Shown: piece after piece, positions 1-9,303 of the stretch
Numbering within the stretch: the first letter of the stretch is position 1
How the letters are laid out: the number at the start of each line of letters is the position of its first letter
Assembly (NCBI RefSeq): GCF_029533155.1
Contig: NZ_JAIZDB010000018.1
Location: 1-64,000, forward strand
Reading direction: 5' to 3'
DNA length: 64,000 nucleotides
Source: Psychrobacillus antarcticus
Lineage (GTDB): Bacteria > Bacillota > Bacilli > Bacillales_A > Planococcaceae
The notes under the pieces: model-generated
What the model saw: only the letters and a program-made list of their open reading frames with translations
The model's database searches: none
Told to the model about the DNA's origin: nothing
Translations under genes and position numbers: made by a program

Positions 1-188
1 CATAACTGAATATATTTTTTTATATGAATTGGTTTAACTTCTTCTGCATCTTCAACGTGAAACTCACTCTTCATATAATTGTTCCACCTATTCAAACGGT
101 AAGTGCAAAGGTAAATGTACTCTTCTTTTCTTCCTTCTATTTGCTGATTTAGTTGGAAGTCATCTATTAGTTCTAGAATTTTAGTCAC
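1..188 (-). CDS. Tyrosine recombinase/phage integrase, N-terminal part (cut by window edge)
   Basis: The visible 62 codons start at GTG (188) behind a strong GGAAGGGAG ribosome binding site. They read as a short helical start followed by a segment of the type YIYLCTYRLNRWNNYM, which fits the SAM-like core-binding domain of tyrosine recombinases. The catalytic domain lies outside the window. The gene runs in the same direction as guaA and starts about 160 bp after the guaA stop, the usual arrangement for an island integrated into the 3' end of guaA. The family call rests on a short N-terminal stretch and is an inference. Confidence 0.55.
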   Translation of the reverse strand, partial: MTKILELIDDFQLNQQIEGRKEEYIYLCTYRLNRWNNYMKSEFHVEDAEEVKPIHIKKYIQL

Positions 189-346
189 AAAAAAACTCCC
201 TTCCATTCGCAAAAATACACGAATAAAAGAGAGTTTATTTTAATAATAAATAGTAGCACGTTAGTAAGAATTACTTTAGAGTAACCTACAACAAACGTTG
301 ATTTATAGGGATTTACAAGACATATTAAGTATCTAAAATGTCAGTC

Positions 347-1900
347 CTATTCCCACTCAATAGTTGCAGGTGGTTTACTCGTAATGTCATACACTACGCG
401 GTTAATATGAGGAACTTCATTGACTAAACGGACACTTATTTTTTCTAGAACGTCCCATGGGATACGTGCCCAGTCAGAAGTCATTCCATCAATAGATGTT
501 ACTGCACGGATACCGATTGCGTAGTCGTACGTGCGTGCATCGCCCATTACTCCAACGCTGCGGATGTCAGGAAGCACTGTAAAGTACTGCCAAATATCAC
601 GGTCAAGTCCAGCTTTTGCAATTTCTTCCCGAAGGATGAAATCAGATTCACGAACGATTTCTAATTTTTCTTCTGTAATTTCACCTAATACACGAATTCC
701 TAGACCCGGGCCTGGGAAAGGTTGACGCCAAACGATTTTTTCGTCAATACCAAGTTCTAGTCCTAATGCGCGTACCTCATCCTTAAATAAAGTTTTTAGC
801 GGCTCAATTAGTTTGAACTGCATATCTTCAGGAAGTCCACCAACGTTATGGTGAGATTTGATCGTTTGCGCTGTTGCCGTTCCAGACTCAATAATATCTG
901 TGTAGAGAGTACCTTGTGCCAAGAAGTCCATCCCGTCTAACTTAGAAGCTTCTTCATCAAAAACGTAAATAAATTCGTTTCCGATAATTTTACGTTTTTT
1001 CTCTGGATCGGTAACACCAGCTAATTTATTCATAAAACGCTCACGTGCATCTATTTTAATAACGTTCATGTTAAAGCCTTCTGTGAAAGTCTTCATAACT
1101 TGTTCTACTTCACCTTTACGGTTTAAGTTATGATCTACAAACATACATGTTAACTGGTCACCAATTGCTTGATGGATTAATACCGCAACAACGGATGAAT
1201 CCACTCCACCACTTAATGCACAAAGAACTTTTTTGTCCCCAACTTCTTGGCGAATGTTTTGAATCTGCATTTCAACAAAGCTTTCCATCGACCAGTCACC
1301 TTTAGCATGACAAATATTAAATACGAATTGGCGAATTAACTCAATTCCGTAAATAGAATGTCTAACTTCTGGATGGAATTGTACAGCATAGAAGTTTTTC
1401 GCTTCATTTGCCATTGCAGCCACTTCACAAGATGGACTTGTTGCAATAACTTCAAAGCCTTCAGGTGCCACTGTTACATGGTCTCCATGACTCATCCACA
1501 CAACTTGATTTTCTGGAAGTTGTCCAAATAAATACGTTGCGTTTTTTACATTGATCTCCGCTTTACCGTATTCTCTATGAGAAGCTTTTTCTACTTTTCC
1601 ACCGAAGTGCTGAGCCATTAACTGCATTCCGTAGCAAATACCTAAAATCGGCACTCCTAAATCGTAAATTGCTGGGTCAATATGAAATGCATTTTCATCG
1701 TAAACGGAATTCGGACCACCTGAAAAGATAATTCCTGTTGCATTCACTTTTTTCAATTCTTCCGCAGTTACTGTATGCGGTAGTAGTTCGCTATAAACGC
1801 CAAACTCACGAATACGACGCGTAATTAGTTGGTTATATTGACTTCCGAAATCTAGAACAACAATTTTTTCTTGCTCTTTTAACAATGGTGTTAAAGACAT
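347..1900 (-). CDS. guaA: GMP synthase (glutamine-hydrolysing)
   Basis: Makes GMP from XMP, ATP and glutamine in the last step of guanine nucleotide synthesis. The N-terminal class I glutamine amidotransferase domain has the nucleophile in GICYGMQ (about Cys89) and FHPE (about residue 190). The ATP pyrophosphatase domain has the P-loop SGGVDSS (about residue 235), and the C-terminal dimerisation domain ends in PPATIEWE. I take the start at ATG 1900 (517 residues), behind GAGGTGG, rather than the upstream in-frame start that would add ten residues outside the family. It follows yebA on the same strand but has its own promoter and a guanine riboswitch leader. Confidence 0.97.
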   Translation of the reverse strand: MSLTPLLKEQEKIVVLDFGSQYNQLITRRIREFGVYSELLPHTVTAEELKKVNATGIIFSGGPNSVYDENAFHIDPAIYDLGVPILGICYGMQLMAQHFGGKVEKASHREYGKAEINVKNATYLFGQLPENQVVWMSHGDHVTVAPEGFEVIATSPSCEVAAMANEAKNFYAVQFHPEVRHSIYGIELIRQFVFNICHAKGDWSMESFVEMQIQNIRQEVGDKKVLCALSGGVDSSVVAVLIHQAIGDQLTCMFVDHNLNRKGEVEQVMKTFTEGFNMNVIKIDARERFMNKLAGVTDPEKKRKIIGNEFIYVFDEEASKLDGMDFLAQGTLYTDIIESGTATAQTIKSHHNVGGLPEDMQFKLIEPLKTLFKDEVRALGLELGIDEKIVWRQPFPGPGLGIRVLGEITEEKLEIVRESDFILREEIAKAGLDRDIWQYFTVLPDIRSVGVMGDARTYDYAIGIRAVTSIDGMTSDWARIPWDVLEKISVRLVNEVPHINRVVYDITSKPPATIEWE

Positions 1901-2009
1901 TAGCTCCACCTCTTCTTCTAAGTAATCCAACTTGTACCCCGGTCCTAATTAATGATAAAAAACGCGTTAGAAAGCATACCTCTTTCTACGCGTCTATGTT
2001 TTCTACATC

Positions 2010-2055
2010 AAAAAGGTGAATGCATATGTCTAAAAAAGACATGACTGCATCCACC
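2010..2055 (-). terminator. Riboswitch expression-platform terminator before guaA
   Basis: On the minus strand a long hairpin is formed by GGTGGATGCA..ATGTCT and AGACAT..TGCATTCACC, followed by TTTTT. The 5' arm overlaps the 3' strand of the aptamer P1 helix. This fits a guanine OFF switch in which ligand binding frees the terminator arm. Confidence 0.85.
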
Positions 2056-2125
2056 TTCATAGTCAAGTTGTTAATGGCAACTTGGTAGAAACATCCGAAC
2101 CATATTATCGGACATATACGAGGGC
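2054..2125 (-). promoter_or_regulatory. Guanine (purine) riboswitch aptamer upstream of guaA
   Basis: The minus strand shows the purine-riboswitch core: a P1 strand CTCGTATATG, then AATATGG, GTTTCTACC, and the closing TTGACTATGA. The discriminator in the closing GACTAT is C rather than T (adenine aptamers read GATTAT), which indicates guanine or hypoxanthine specificity. A terminator follows directly, so guaA is expected to be switched off when guanine is plentiful. Confidence 0.93.
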
Positions 2126-2150
2126 AACATTGGTCATTTTATTTGACTTT

Positions 2151-2179
2151 AGTTTACAGGTAGTTGCCCTCAAAATCAA
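2151..2179 (-). promoter_or_regulatory. Candidate sigma-A promoter of the guaA leader
   Basis: TTGATT and TAAACT are separated by exactly 17 bases, 25 to 30 bp upstream of the aptamer. The -35 box overlaps the last codons and stop of yebA, so guaA would have its own promoter inside the end of the preceding gene. Confidence 0.5.
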
Positions 2180-4380
2180 CCGCTAAGCTGATTGATTAAA
2201 TTTTCCCAACTTTCTCTCAATACTTCATAATTTATACCATCGCGATTATTACCGTATAAACCTTTTTCGTATACAGCCGTTAGTTTGCGCATATGTGTTT
2301 CTCCAAAGTTGGCATCTACATATTTTGCATATGCAGATAACGTCTGTCCTTGCTCTCTTTTTATTCCATATGAATCCAATTGTTTTAATAACTGATGATA
2401 CATTTTTTCAAACGTATCCCAATCATTTTTCCTCATTCGGTTAACCGGTATTAATATTTTTGATAACCACTTTCTCCGGTGCCGATACGCAAACATAGAT
2501 AATAATGCCAACCCAACTATCGTCCAAAAAATAAGTGCTTTGTTATCAGAGATCCATTTAGCAATAGTGCTCATGATTTCTGTGAAGCTTTTAGAAACTT
2601 CCTTCTCCTCTTTGTCAGACGGAGTTTTTTTGGGAGTTTCCTCTGGGGTATTTTCAGGTGTTTCCAATTCATCTGCTTCTGTATCTATATCATAATTGAG
2701 ATTGACGGCATTCGAAAATCCAATGGTTGGTTCGAATGTCATCCAACCGACATTTGGAAAATAAGCCTCTACCCATGAGTGCGCATTATTATTGGTTACC
2801 TCGTAAACAGGAAGTCCATTTTGGCGTTCGATCACTTCTCCTGACGCAAAGCCTTTCACCCAACGAGCAGGAATTCCTTCCGAACGCAACAACACAACCA
2901 TCGAAGTCGAGAAATTATCACAATAGCCTACCTTTGTATCAAATAAAAACTGATCCACATAATCCGTGTCGCCGTCAGGAACAGCGACCATGTCCTGATT
3001 ATAGCTGAAACCATTTAATCGAAAATATCGTTCAATTGCTTTTGCTTTATCATATAAACTATCACTATCTGAAGTAATAGAAGTTGCCAAATCTTTTACT
3101 CTTGTTGGCAACGTTTTAGGAAGCTGCAAATAGCGATCGAATTCACTAGGTAACCCTTCTAAGTTTGTAGGTACCGTTTCCCTAAGTGCTTTTAAGCTAT
3201 AAGTCGGCTCATTGTACGTTACATTATATGCTCCAACAGGTGTTTCATCGGCCCCGTTAAATGTATTCAGCTTTTGATTTCTTTCATTCAACGATAAAGT
3301 AACCGGCTGCTCTGAGTCCACCTGCTCGATTCCATAAGGCTGCATGATAAAAGGATAAGACCGGGACATTAAAATTTTTGCCACTAATGATTCATCTTCA
3401 GTTCCAGGTGCAATATCAGATTTTATCGGTTCTCCCAACTTGTAAATCGTAATAATTGGAGATTCAGTTGGTGAATTAACCCACCCTTTTGAAGTGTACG
3501 TATCCTTCGTTTCAATCTTCCAATATTGCTTCGTTGGAGTAGTTGCGTAAAATACCGGGGTATCATCGTCGGCAAAAGCTCCTCCTAAGCGTTCATCGTT
3601 TTCCCCATATCCAACTTTTTGCATAGCTCCACCTAAGCCTCGTCCATCATCCCCATTCGAAGCATTTGGACTAGTTGACAGCAGAAAAGGCACTGGATCT
3701 GGCCAACTTGGACCTGCTTTCGGCAATGCATAGGCAATGGCACTACTAAGAACTACGATACTTAACAAACTTCCAATACATGCTACTAAAAACGCACCGG
3801 GAAGCTTTCCTTCTTGCTCATGCATTATTTTTTGAGTATATAACAAACCTAAAATGATAAAACCAGAAGTTAATACGATAACGATACTTTTCTCACCACT
3901 ATATGGACTAAACGTATCTAAAATCGTTATAAATATAACCGTAAATAGAAAGAATACCATTAAGTTTTTGCGTATTCGAATCCAATAGTTTAATAAGTAA
4001 GTAGTCATCCATAGTAAGATGAAAAACAAAAATGTTCGGAAGGGATTCGTAACCTGTACCCAATCTTGTGTTAGAAGAGAAACAATATTTTCTACGAACA
4101 TGCCCCAAATGAACTTAAAAGTTTCTAATGATAAGAAAGATAAATCTGTATAGATATGTACAATTACCCAACAAATATATACTACCTTAACTGGAAATGC
4201 GTACACCCATTTCAATTTTAATAGGTAAAATGCAAAGGAGATCATTAAAAACCAACCAAATAAGGCTAAGAATCCTGTATCTGTTAGGTCGATTACCGGC
4301 TTTAACCATTCCATCATTAGGATAAAAACAAATAAATAAATAAATATAGAAACGATCGTTTGCTGTGTTTTTTTAGTCAT
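2176..4380 (-). CDS. yebA: Membrane transglutaminase-like protein (TgpA family, YebA type)
   Basis: 734 residues. The N-terminal half has about seven membrane segments (residues 10-30, 35-75, 115-135, 140-185, 195-218). A large extracytoplasmic part carries a transglutaminase core with Cys487 (KVGYCDNF) and His534 (NNAHSWVEAYFP). The usual FDPT is FEPT here. One more membrane helix lies near 640-660, followed by a cytoplasmic DUF4129-type tail. Its start overlaps the yeaD stop by 4 bp. The yeaC-yeaD-yebA-guaA order matches B. subtilis. The substrate is unknown; MoxR/DUF58/transglutaminase sets are thought to act on cell-envelope proteins. Confidence 0.88.
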   Translation of the reverse strand: MTKKTQQTIVSIFIYLFVFILMMEWLKPVIDLTDTGFLALFGWFLMISFAFYLLKLKWVYAFPVKVVYICWVIVHIYTDLSFLSLETFKFIWGMFVENIVSLLTQDWVQVTNPFRTFLFFILLWMTTYLLNYWIRIRKNLMVFFLFTVIFITILDTFSPYSGEKSIVIVLTSGFIILGLLYTQKIMHEQEGKLPGAFLVACIGSLLSIVVLSSAIAYALPKAGPSWPDPVPFLLSTSPNASNGDDGRGLGGAMQKVGYGENDERLGGAFADDDTPVFYATTPTKQYWKIETKDTYTSKGWVNSPTESPIITIYKLGEPIKSDIAPGTEDESLVAKILMSRSYPFIMQPYGIEQVDSEQPVTLSLNERNQKLNTFNGADETPVGAYNVTYNEPTYSLKALRETVPTNLEGLPSEFDRYLQLPKTLPTRVKDLATSITSDSDSLYDKAKAIERYFRLNGFSYNQDMVAVPDGDTDYVDQFLFDTKVGYCDNFSTSMVVLLRSEGIPARWVKGFASGEVIERQNGLPVYEVTNNNAHSWVEAYFPNVGWMTFEPTIGFSNAVNLNYDIDTEADELETPENTPEETPKKTPSDKEEKEVSKSFTEIMSTIAKWISDNKALIFWTIVGLALLSMFAYRHRRKWLSKILIPVNRMRKNDWDTFEKMYHQLLKQLDSYGIKREQGQTLSAYAKYVDANFGETHMRKLTAVYEKGLYGNNRDGINYEVLRESWENLINQLSG

Positions 4381-5582
4381 GAGCGTTTCACCTCCAAAAA
4401 GGCTTGGGCAAAGCGATCTTTTGTAATGGACTGTACTTGAAAGCCTCTACTTGCTGCATATTTGTACATGGCATTCTCATCACTGGTGTTTTTTTCAGTT
4501 TTGTTTTTTATGACAAAGCAAGTACAAACTCGGAGGTTCGTTGCATTCTTCTGTACACTATCCATCCATTCATAAGTTAACTTACTAGTCACATATAAAA
4601 GGGAGGTCGCATTAGATAGCGATTGGTCATGCAAAATCACCTGATCTATCGGTTTCTTTAAGTCATCTCTTACTTTTGTTAAATGGTATAGCACTCGTTG
4701 TAGATGTTGGTCCGTCTGAACTTCAGGTAAAAACATTCGATCCACTCCAACTGACAAAAATGCCGAGGATGCTTGGTGTCTAACGATTGCCTGCATAATG
4801 GAAGCCGTTAAATCGACCACTTCCTCAAACAAAGGGGAAGGAGTTCTATCGACCAACACGAACATTTCCTGTGATTGACGATCTTCAAATTCTTTTGTTT
4901 TTAACGTTTGTGTTCTTGCAAAGGATTTCCAGTGAATCCACGATACCCGGTCACCAGGTTGGTACGATCGAATTCCAGTCGCCATTGATGTATCTTTCAC
5001 TGCCTGAATTCTAGAAGCAGCTGCTCCTTGGTCATAGCTCGTTTCAATTGGTATATAGACCATATCTGTCAAATTAGGAAATACTAAAATCGTTTTAGGA
5101 TTGGCTATAAAAACTTCCTTTTTCACCCACCCAAACAAGTCGCTTACTTGAATACTCGTCCCCTCTAAAACATGCTCACCACGTGGAATATGTTCTATTT
5201 CATAGGTCCATGTAAATTCTTTTTTCATTCCCCAAAAGGTAAGCTGTTTCCAAGAAGCCTCTGTAGCAAGAGTAGAACTGACCTTCTCCTCGAGTTGAAC
5301 GTACATAAGCGGAAAACGACTTTTTCTGATCACGCGAATGGTTGCTGAAAACCTACCACCACTTTGAACTTTACGCGTTTCAATTATTCGCTCCACAACG
5401 ATATCGGCCAACGAATTCATATATAACAGCAGCGAGTATAAAGAAATAGGAATGATTAAATAAAACAAAAACCAACTAACAAATCCCCCTTGAAACATGG
5501 CATACACAAATGCTACTACTAGTAGAAATAGTACGCCTACTACTCCTCGAATCTTCTTCCACCGATTAAGCAATTGCGTCAT
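4377..5582 (-). CDS. yeaD: DUF58 family membrane protein (YeaD type)
   Basis: 401 residues with two N-terminal membrane helices (about 14-55), a beta-rich middle part, and the DUF58 hallmark GDRVSWIHWKSFART followed by a von Willebrand A-like fold (FVLVDRTPS). DUF58 proteins are usually encoded beside a MoxR ATPase and act with it. It overlaps yeaC and yebA by four bases each (ATGA junctions), so the three genes are translationally coupled. The biochemical role is unknown. Confidence 0.88.
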   Translation of the reverse strand: MTQLLNRWKKIRGVVGVLFLLVVAFVYAMFQGGFVSWFLFYLIIPISLYSLLLYMNSLADIVVERIIETRKVQSGGRFSATIRVIRKSRFPLMYVQLEEKVSSTLATEASWKQLTFWGMKKEFTWTYEIEHIPRGEHVLEGTSIQVSDLFGWVKKEVFIANPKTILVFPNLTDMVYIPIETSYDQGAAASRIQAVKDTSMATGIRSYQPGDRVSWIHWKSFARTQTLKTKEFEDRQSQEMFVLVDRTPSPLFEEVVDLTASIMQAIVRHQASSAFLSVGVDRMFLPEVQTDQHLQRVLYHLTKVRDDLKKPIDQVILHDQSLSNATSLLYVTSKLTYEWMDSVQKNATNLRVCTCFVIKNKTEKNTSDENAMYKYAASRGFQVQSITKDRFAQAFLEVKRS

Positions 5583-6529
5583 TGACTTATTTTCCTCTTG
5601 ATAGGGACTGGTGTTCGCTTCACAATTCGATTAAGCACTTCTTCAGAAGAAATCCCATCGTATCGTGCTTCTGGGCGTAAAATGATACGGTGTCCAAAAA
5701 CAAAAGGCATCAAATACTGAATATCATCAGGAGTAACATAATTTCTACCATAAAGCATGGCAAGACCCTGTGATGCACGCATAAGTGCAATAGATGCACG
5801 AGGACTTACCCCAAGATAAATATATGTATCCTGTCTTGTACGATTTGACAGGTCAACAATATAGCTCTTCATCGTTTCATCTACTTTTACTAGCTTCACT
5901 TGTCTTTGCAGCTCGATTAATTCTTCCAGAGAAATGACAGGCATTAGTGTATCAATTGGTGATGCATGCTCTAATCTATTCAATACTTCAATTTCTTCGC
6001 TAGGATGCGGATAGCCCATCTTTAATTTTAATAAGAAGCGATCTAACTGTGCCTCTGGTAGTGGATAGGTTCCTTCATGTTCAATCGGATTTTGCGTTGC
6101 CATAACAAAAAATGGCTTCGGAATTGGCATCGTCACGCCATCGATTGTAACGGAGGCCTCTTCCATACCTTCTAGAAGCGCAGATTGCGTTTTAGGAGAC
6201 GTACGATTGATTTCATCTGCAAGCACAATATTTCCCATAATAGGACCTGGTCTAAATTCAAATTCCATTTCCTTTGGATTGTAAATAGATACACCTAATA
6301 CATCCGAAGGCAATAAATCCGGTGTGAATTGAATTCTTTTAAAATCTGCTCCGATTGATTTGGCAAGTGCACGAACCATCATCGTTTTACCTACACCTGG
6401 AACATCCTCTAGTAACACATGCCCTTGCGCCAATAATGCAACTACTGCGAGTTCTGCAATATTTTTTTTACCAATCATTACTTTTTCTATATTTTCAATA
6501 ATTGCTGCTATCTGCGCTCGTTCTCTCAT
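5579..6529 (-). CDS. yeaC: MoxR-family AAA+ ATPase (YeaC type)
   Basis: 316 residues. Walker A is DVPGVGKTM (residues 42-50), Walker B is VLADEIN (about 105), and the sensor-1 region is FFVMATQNP, followed by a lid domain with ARYDGISSEEVL near the end. MoxR ATPases act as chaperone-like partners of DUF58 or VWA proteins, here YeaD. It is the first gene of the yeaC-yeaD-yebA operon; the next gene upstream is nadE, separated by a terminator. Confidence 0.92.
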   Translation of the reverse strand: MRERAQIAAIIENIEKVMIGKKNIAELAVVALLAQGHVLLEDVPGVGKTMMVRALAKSIGADFKRIQFTPDLLPSDVLGVSIYNPKEMEFEFRPGPIMGNIVLADEINRTSPKTQSALLEGMEEASVTIDGVTMPIPKPFFVMATQNPIEHEGTYPLPEAQLDRFLLKLKMGYPHPSEEIEVLNRLEHASPIDTLMPVISLEELIELQRQVKLVKVDETMKSYIVDLSNRTRQDTYIYLGVSPRASIALMRASQGLAMLYGRNYVTPDDIQYLMPFVFGHRIILRPEARYDGISSEEVLNRIVKRTPVPIKRKISQ

Positions 6530-6573
6530 CCATTTTCCCCCTCAGATCTCTTATAAATAGACTTGCGTGAAAA

Positions 6574-6602
6574 TTTATACAATACAGTATAAGCATAACC
6601 AA
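6574..6602 (-). promoter_or_regulatory. Candidate sigma-A promoter of yeaC-yeaD-yebA
   Basis: TTGGTT and TATAAA lie 17 bases apart, about 45 bp before the yeaC start. A second overlapping pair (TTGTAC, 17 bases, TATGCT) lies just upstream, so the exact promoter is uncertain. Confidence 0.4.
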
Positions 6603-6629
6603 AATTTGCCTTCAGTACAAATAGAAAAC

Positions 6630-6664
6630 AAAAAATCGAGCTGTCTTTATAATCGACAGCTCGA
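6630..6664 (-). terminator. Terminator after nadE
   Basis: A perfect 10-bp stem (TCGAGCTGTC with GACAGCTCGA) is followed on the minus strand by TTTTTTGTTTT, 24 bp after the nadE stop. Confidence 0.9.
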
Positions 6665-6687
6665 CTTTTATTATTCTGGCTTAGGTG

Positions 6688-7515
6688 TTATTTCCAAAAA
6701 TCATCAAAAACGGTGATTGGTAAATGACGCTTATGCATGGATCGATTATAGAAGCCTTCCATTTTTTCTTGAGCTTCCTTCGATACTTTTTTACCTTCTA
6801 AATAATCATCAATTTCTTCATATGTTACTCCAAGCGCAACTTCATCAGGTAGAGCGGGTCTATTTTCTTCCAAATCAGCCGTAGGAATTTTAGTATAAAG
6901 ATGCTCAGGACATCCTAATTCCTTCAATAACTGCTTACCCTGGCGCTTGTTTAAGCGGAAGATTGGGGTAATATCTACTCCGCCATCTCCGAATTTTGTA
7001 TAGAAACCAGTTACAGCTTCTGCTGCATGATCCGTTCCAAGAACAACTCCATTGTACATTGCTGCGATAGAGTATTGTGCTTTCATACGCTCTCGAGCTT
7101 TTTCATTCCCTTTAGCAAAATCTGATAGGATAATACCAGCCTCTTCTAAAGCCTTATTGCTAGCATCTACTGCTTCTTTTATATTTATCGTGACACGCTT
7201 ACTCGGCTTTATAAAATCCAGTGCATCCTGCCGATCGGTTTCATCAAATTGAACACCATAAGGTAAACTTACTGCTATAAAGGAATATTTTTCCTCTCCA
7301 AGCTCTTTATTTAATTCTTCTATTGAAAGTTGTGCAAGTTTACCTACTAAGGTAGAATCCTGACCACCTGAAATACCTAGAATCATACTTGTCAAAAATG
7401 GATGTTTTTTTAAATAGTCCTTCATAAAATCAATACTAATACGTATTTCTTTTTGTACATCAATGGTCGGTTTCACTTTTAACGCTGCTATAATTTCTTG
7501 TTGTTTAGCTGACAT
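6688..7515 (-). CDS. nadE: NH3-dependent NAD+ synthetase
   Basis: 275 residues, the usual length of the ammonia-dependent form; there is no glutaminase domain. It converts nicotinate adenine dinucleotide to NAD+ using ATP. The PP-loop is ISGGQDSTL (about residues 48-56), and [20 protein letters not shown] marks the deamido-NAD site. Its ATG overlaps the pncB stop (TAATG), so it is translationally coupled to nicotinate phosphoribosyltransferase in a two-gene NAD salvage operon. Confidence 0.96.
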   Translation of the reverse strand: MSAKQQEIIAALKVKPTIDVQKEIRISIDFMKDYLKKHPFLTSMILGISGGQDSTLVGKLAQLSIEELNKELGEEKYSFIAVSLPYGVQFDETDRQDALDFIKPSKRVTINIKEAVDASNKALEEAGIILSDFAKGNEKARERMKAQYSIAAMYNGVVLGTDHAAEAVTGFYTKFGDGGVDITPIFRLNKRQGKQLLKELGCPEHLYTKIPTADLEENRPALPDEVALGVTYEEIDDYLEGKKVSKEAQEKMEGFYNRSMHKRHLPITVFDDFWK

Positions 7516-8999
7516 TAGTACCTTCCTCCATTTTGATCAATAATATTATGTTCCATTTCCTTGATCTCTTGTATATTACGCATTTTGTTATTCCAACATT
7601 TTTGGCTTAAATCCACTGGGTACTCCTCTGGATTTAAAGAGCGTTTGTACTCATCCCATAATAAATCAAGGTTATCATATGCGTATTCACGAACCTTAGT
7701 TAACGCAGGAATTTCATAAATTACTTGGCCATTTTCTATCACTTTTTCATGTAAATCCCTTGCTTCAAAATTCGTCACAAATTTGGAGACAAATGTATGC
7801 ACTGGATGGAACATTTTTAAACGTTCCTCATGCGTTGGATCTTCATCGTGCATCGTGATATAGTCACCTTCTGCCTTACCATTTTCTTTATCGATAATTC
7901 GATAAAGTTTTTTCTGACCAGGAGTTGTAACTTTTTCAGTAGTGGAGGAAATCTTAATCGTATCTTCCATTACCCCTGCTTCATTTTCAATCGAAACAAT
8001 TTTATAAACAGCGCCAAGTGCAGGCTGATCATACGCGGTGATTAGCTTCGTTCCGATACCCCAGCTATCTACCTTGGCCCCCTGTGCTTTTAAGTTTAGA
8101 ATTGTATATTCATCCAAATCATTGGAAACAATAATTTTCGCATTATGGAAACCTGCTTCATCCAACATTTTCCTTGCTTCTTTCGACAAAAATGAAATAT
8201 CACCTGAATCGAGACGGATACCGATGAAGTTAATCTTGTCACCAAGCTCTTTCGCTACTTTTATAGCTGTAGGCACTCCCGTTTTCAGTGTATTATATGT
8301 ATCCACTAAAAATATGCAATCTTTATGGCGCTTCGCATAGGAATGAAAAGCTGCATATTCATCTTTATACGATTGTACTAATGAATGGGCATGCGTCCCG
8401 GTAACAGGAATTCCAAACATTTTCCCTGCACGAACATTACTAGTTCCATCTATTCCGCCTATGTATGCAGCTCTAGTTCCCCAAATCGCCGCATCCATCT
8501 CTTGGGCACGTCTAGAACCAAATTCCATTGCAACTTCATCCTTTATCACCTGTTTAATACGAGAACCTTTAGTCGCTATTAGCGTTTGATAGTTGACGAT
8601 ATTAAGTAAGGCTGTTTCTACTAGCTGTGCTTCCGCAAGAGTAGATTCAATTCGCATAATCGGTTCATTTGGGAATACTAGCTCCCCTTCCACCATCGAA
8701 TATACATTTCCAGTAAAACGAATAGTACGCAAATACGCAATAAAGTCTTCTTTGTACCCAAGCTCTTCCTGCAAATATTCTAAATCACTGTCGGTAAAGT
8801 GAAAATTCTGTAAATAATCAAGACATCTCTCTAGTCCCGCAAAAATACCGTAACCATTACCGAATGGTAGCTTGCGGAAAAATAATTCAAACACCGCTTT
8901 GCGTTCATGCATATTATCTGCCCAATAGGCTTCCATCATATTTATTTGATATAAATCAGTATGTAATGCTAAACCGTCATCCGGATAAATTTTTTTCAT
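7515..8999 (-). CDS. pncB: Nicotinate phosphoribosyltransferase
   Basis: Converts nicotinate and PRPP to nicotinate mononucleotide, the entry step of NAD salvage. 494 residues from ATG 8999, which follows AAAAGGGGATTTTT; an in-frame start six codons upstream would bury this ribosome binding site. Family motifs include [14 protein letters not shown] near the N terminus, EFGSRRAQ, and VDTYNT followed by IRLDSGD. It is coupled to nadE. The region upstream, toward the quinoprotein gene, is filled by a 21-bp repeat array. Confidence 0.94.
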   Translation of the reverse strand: MKKIYPDDGLALHTDLYQINMMEAYWADNMHERKAVFELFFRKLPFGNGYGIFAGLERCLDYLQNFHFTDSDLEYLQEELGYKEDFIAYLRTIRFTGNVYSMVEGELVFPNEPIMRIESTLAEAQLVETALLNIVNYQTLIATKGSRIKQVIKDEVAMEFGSRRAQEMDAAIWGTRAAYIGGIDGTSNVRAGKMFGIPVTGTHAHSLVQSYKDEYAAFHSYAKRHKDCIFLVDTYNTLKTGVPTAIKVAKELGDKINFIGIRLDSGDISFLSKEARKMLDEAGFHNAKIIVSNDLDEYTILNLKAQGAKVDSWGIGTKLITAYDQPALGAVYKIVSIENEAGVMEDTIKISSTTEKVTTPGQKKLYRIIDKENGKAEGDYITMHDEDPTHEERLKMFHPVHTFVSKFVTNFEARDLHEKVIENGQVIYEIPALTKVREYAYDNLDLLWDEYKRSLNPEEYPVDLSQKCWNNKMRNIQEIKEMEHNIIDQNGGRY

Positions 9000-9129
9000 A
9001 AAAATCCCCTTTTTCATAACTATTGAACTAAGTATACACTATTTACCCTTTTTCTTGCCAAGTAACCCTACTCTCAAAGTGTGACTCAATCAACCTGAAA
9101 AGGCTTACTTTGAAGTGCAGTAACGACTC

Positions 9130-9241
9130 CGGTAATGTTGCGCATATAGCGTTGAATGTTGTACGTAATCCTTCCAATGTTGCGCATACACGGCTAGATG
9201 CTGCGGATAGTACGATGTAAGTTGCGCATACACGTCCTACG
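9130..9241. repeat. Degenerate 21-bp tandem repeat array, GTTGCGCATA type
   Basis: Five units start at 9137, 9158, 9179, 9200 and 9221, exactly 21 bp apart. Units 1, 3 and 5 share GTTGCGCATA; units 2 and 4 are variants (GTTGTACGTA, GCTGCGGATA). The array fills most of the 300-bp gap between pncB and the quinoprotein gene. An open minus-strand frame over the array merely mirrors the repeat (recurrent CAT codon triplets) and has no ribosome binding site. Confidence 0.75.
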
Positions 9242-9257
9242 GAGGAATCCTCTATCA

Positions 9258-9291
9258 CAAAAGAAAACCAGCCATCCGAGGATGACTGGTC
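9258..9291 (-). terminator. Terminator after the first quinohemoprotein gene
   Basis: ACCAGTCATCC pairs with GGATGGCTGGT (one mismatch) and is followed on the minus strand by TTTTCTTTT, just after the stop at 9304. Confidence 0.88.
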
Positions 9292-9303
9292 AAACCTTTA
9301 TTA

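Noticed and set aside
9130-9241. Possible CRISPR array
   Set aside because: The repeats are short, degenerate and directly tandem, with no unique spacers of constant length and no cas genes in the window.
9043-9258. Minus-strand 71-codon frame upstream of pncB with recurrent VCAT/ICAT
   Set aside because: Another translation of a 21-bp array; no start signal.
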